Shown here: piece after piece, positions 6,531-6,792 of the stretch
Layout: each line of letters opens with the position of its first letter
Numbering within the stretch: the first letter of the stretch is position 1
Origin: Oscillospiraceae bacterium
GTDB lineage: Bacteria > Bacillota > Clostridia > Oscillospirales > Ruminococcaceae
Assembly: GCA_031285645.1 (NCBI GenBank)
Contig: JAITVU010000327.1
Location: 1-6,792 of the forward strand
Direction of reading: 5' to 3'
Length of the DNA: 6,792 nt
Notes under the pieces: generated by a model
Databases searched by the model: none
Told to the model about the DNA's origin: nothing
What the model saw: only the letters and a program-made list of their open reading frames with translations
Made by a program: the position numbers and the translations under genes

Positions 6531-6557
6531 AGAGGTGGGGACAAATCCCTCACCTCT
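6531..6557. terminator. Bidirectional intrinsic terminator after the Xre-membrane protein operon
   Basis: AGAGGTGGGGA (6531-6541) pairs with TCCCTCACCTCT (6546-6557) over 11 bp with one bulged T and the loop CAAA. A T run follows on the plus strand (CTTTT) and an A run precedes it (6526-6531), so it could stop transcription from either side. It lies about 96 bases past the membrane protein stop. Confidence 0.75.
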
Positions 6558-6624
6558 CTTTTATGTTGTACGATTGCGCCCAGGCGAATGACCGATTTAA
6601 AGCCCCACTCCGCGCGCGTCGCAA

Positions 6625-6670
6625 AGCGCCCGCATTGTAATAATGATCTTTTCCCTGTTCTGCGGGCGCT
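6625..6670. repeat. Inverted repeat with 10-bp perfect arms
   Basis: AGCGCCCGCA (6625-6634) and TGCGGGCGCT (6661-6670) are exact reverse complements separated by a 26-base AT-rich loop. No T run follows. Its role is unknown. Confidence 0.6.
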
Positions 6671-6681
6671 AGTAGAAAGTT

Positions 6682-6699
6682 GACGCGCCGCAGCGCGTC
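6682..6699. repeat. Short GC hairpin next to the inverted repeat
   Basis: GACGCGC (6682-6688) pairs with GCGCGTC (6693-6699) around the loop CGCA. The left arm can instead pair with an identical GCGCGTC at 6614-6620, which would enclose the 6625-6670 hairpin. Confidence 0.6.
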
Positions 6700-6792
6700 G
6701 TTTCAATGCCCGCTGTGCAACTACACGCGCGCGGTAGGGCCCTTCCAACGTTAAACGTACCAAAACTCTTTAATTTTCCCGGTTATCCATAT

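Larger units (their letters stand above)
6436..6792. other. Right-end intergenic region without a convincing gene
   Basis: These 357 bases hold a bidirectional terminator (6531-6557) and two GC-rich hairpins (6625-6670, 6682-6699), and become AT-rich after about 6745. A minus-strand frame at 6473-6763 has no good ribosome binding site, a basic low-complexity composition, and crosses all three hairpins. I take it as spurious or repeat-derived. A tiny 24-codon plus-strand frame (ATG at 6517) with GAGAGG upstream also runs through the terminator stem. Confidence 0.6.

Noticed and set aside
6517..6591. Tiny plus-strand frame (24 residues, MKHKKEVGTNPSPLF...) with GAGAGG upstream
   Set aside because: It contains the whole intrinsic terminator stem, so its message would end inside it. 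It is more likely terminator or repeat sequence than a gene.
6700..6725. Possible CRISPR repeat (GTTTCAAT at the start, ATTGAAAC on the other strand)
   Set aside because: There is a single copy with no spacer-repeat periodicity and no cas gene in the window, so it is a chance match to a common repeat end.

Overview
The window is about 6.8 kb of moderately GC-rich bacterial DNA. It carries strong AGGAGG-type ribosome binding sites, sigma-A-like promoters and U-tailed intrinsic terminators. Together with a bacterial-type asparaginyl-tRNA synthetase, a small Xre regulator paired with a four-helix membrane protein, and a Gram-positive-style small lipoprotein, this suggests a member of the Clostridia (Firmicutes), possibly an uncultured gut lineage. 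That assignment is inference from style, not from a marker phylogeny.

Layout. (1) Positions 1-1314, minus strand: asnS, cut by the window edge so that roughly the last 25 residues are missing. (2) Positions 1315-2019: a 705-base divergent intergenic region. It holds a minus-strand promoter for asnS, a roughly 300-nt asnS leader containing a 96-nt sequence that folds as a perfect cloverleaf (12-bp closing stem, three hairpin arms), and a plus-strand promoter and hairpin-bearing leader for the next gene. (3) Positions 2020-5220, plus: a 1066-residue protein built almost wholly of tetratricopeptide repeats with an acidic disordered tail. (4) Positions 5261-5650, plus: a 129-residue putative lipoprotein, 40 bases downstream and probably cotranscribed, followed by a very strong palindromic terminator. 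(5) Positions 5732-6435, plus: a self-contained two-gene unit, a 65-residue Xre-type repressor and a 152-residue membrane protein, with a palindrome lying inside the promoter. (6) Positions 6436-6792: no convincing gene, but a bidirectional terminator and a GC-rich segment with two strong hairpins.

How the parts fit. asnS is housekeeping. The TPR protein probably acts as a cytoplasmic scaffold or protein-interaction platform, and the lipoprotein would sit on the outer face of the membrane; no shared pathway can be read from the sequence. The Xre/membrane-protein pair looks like an autoregulated module. I see no phage, CRISPR, transposase or defence locus. The most unusual object is the cloverleaf element in the asnS leader. 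Next are the mutually exclusive hairpins near the right end and the operator-like palindrome in the Xre promoter.
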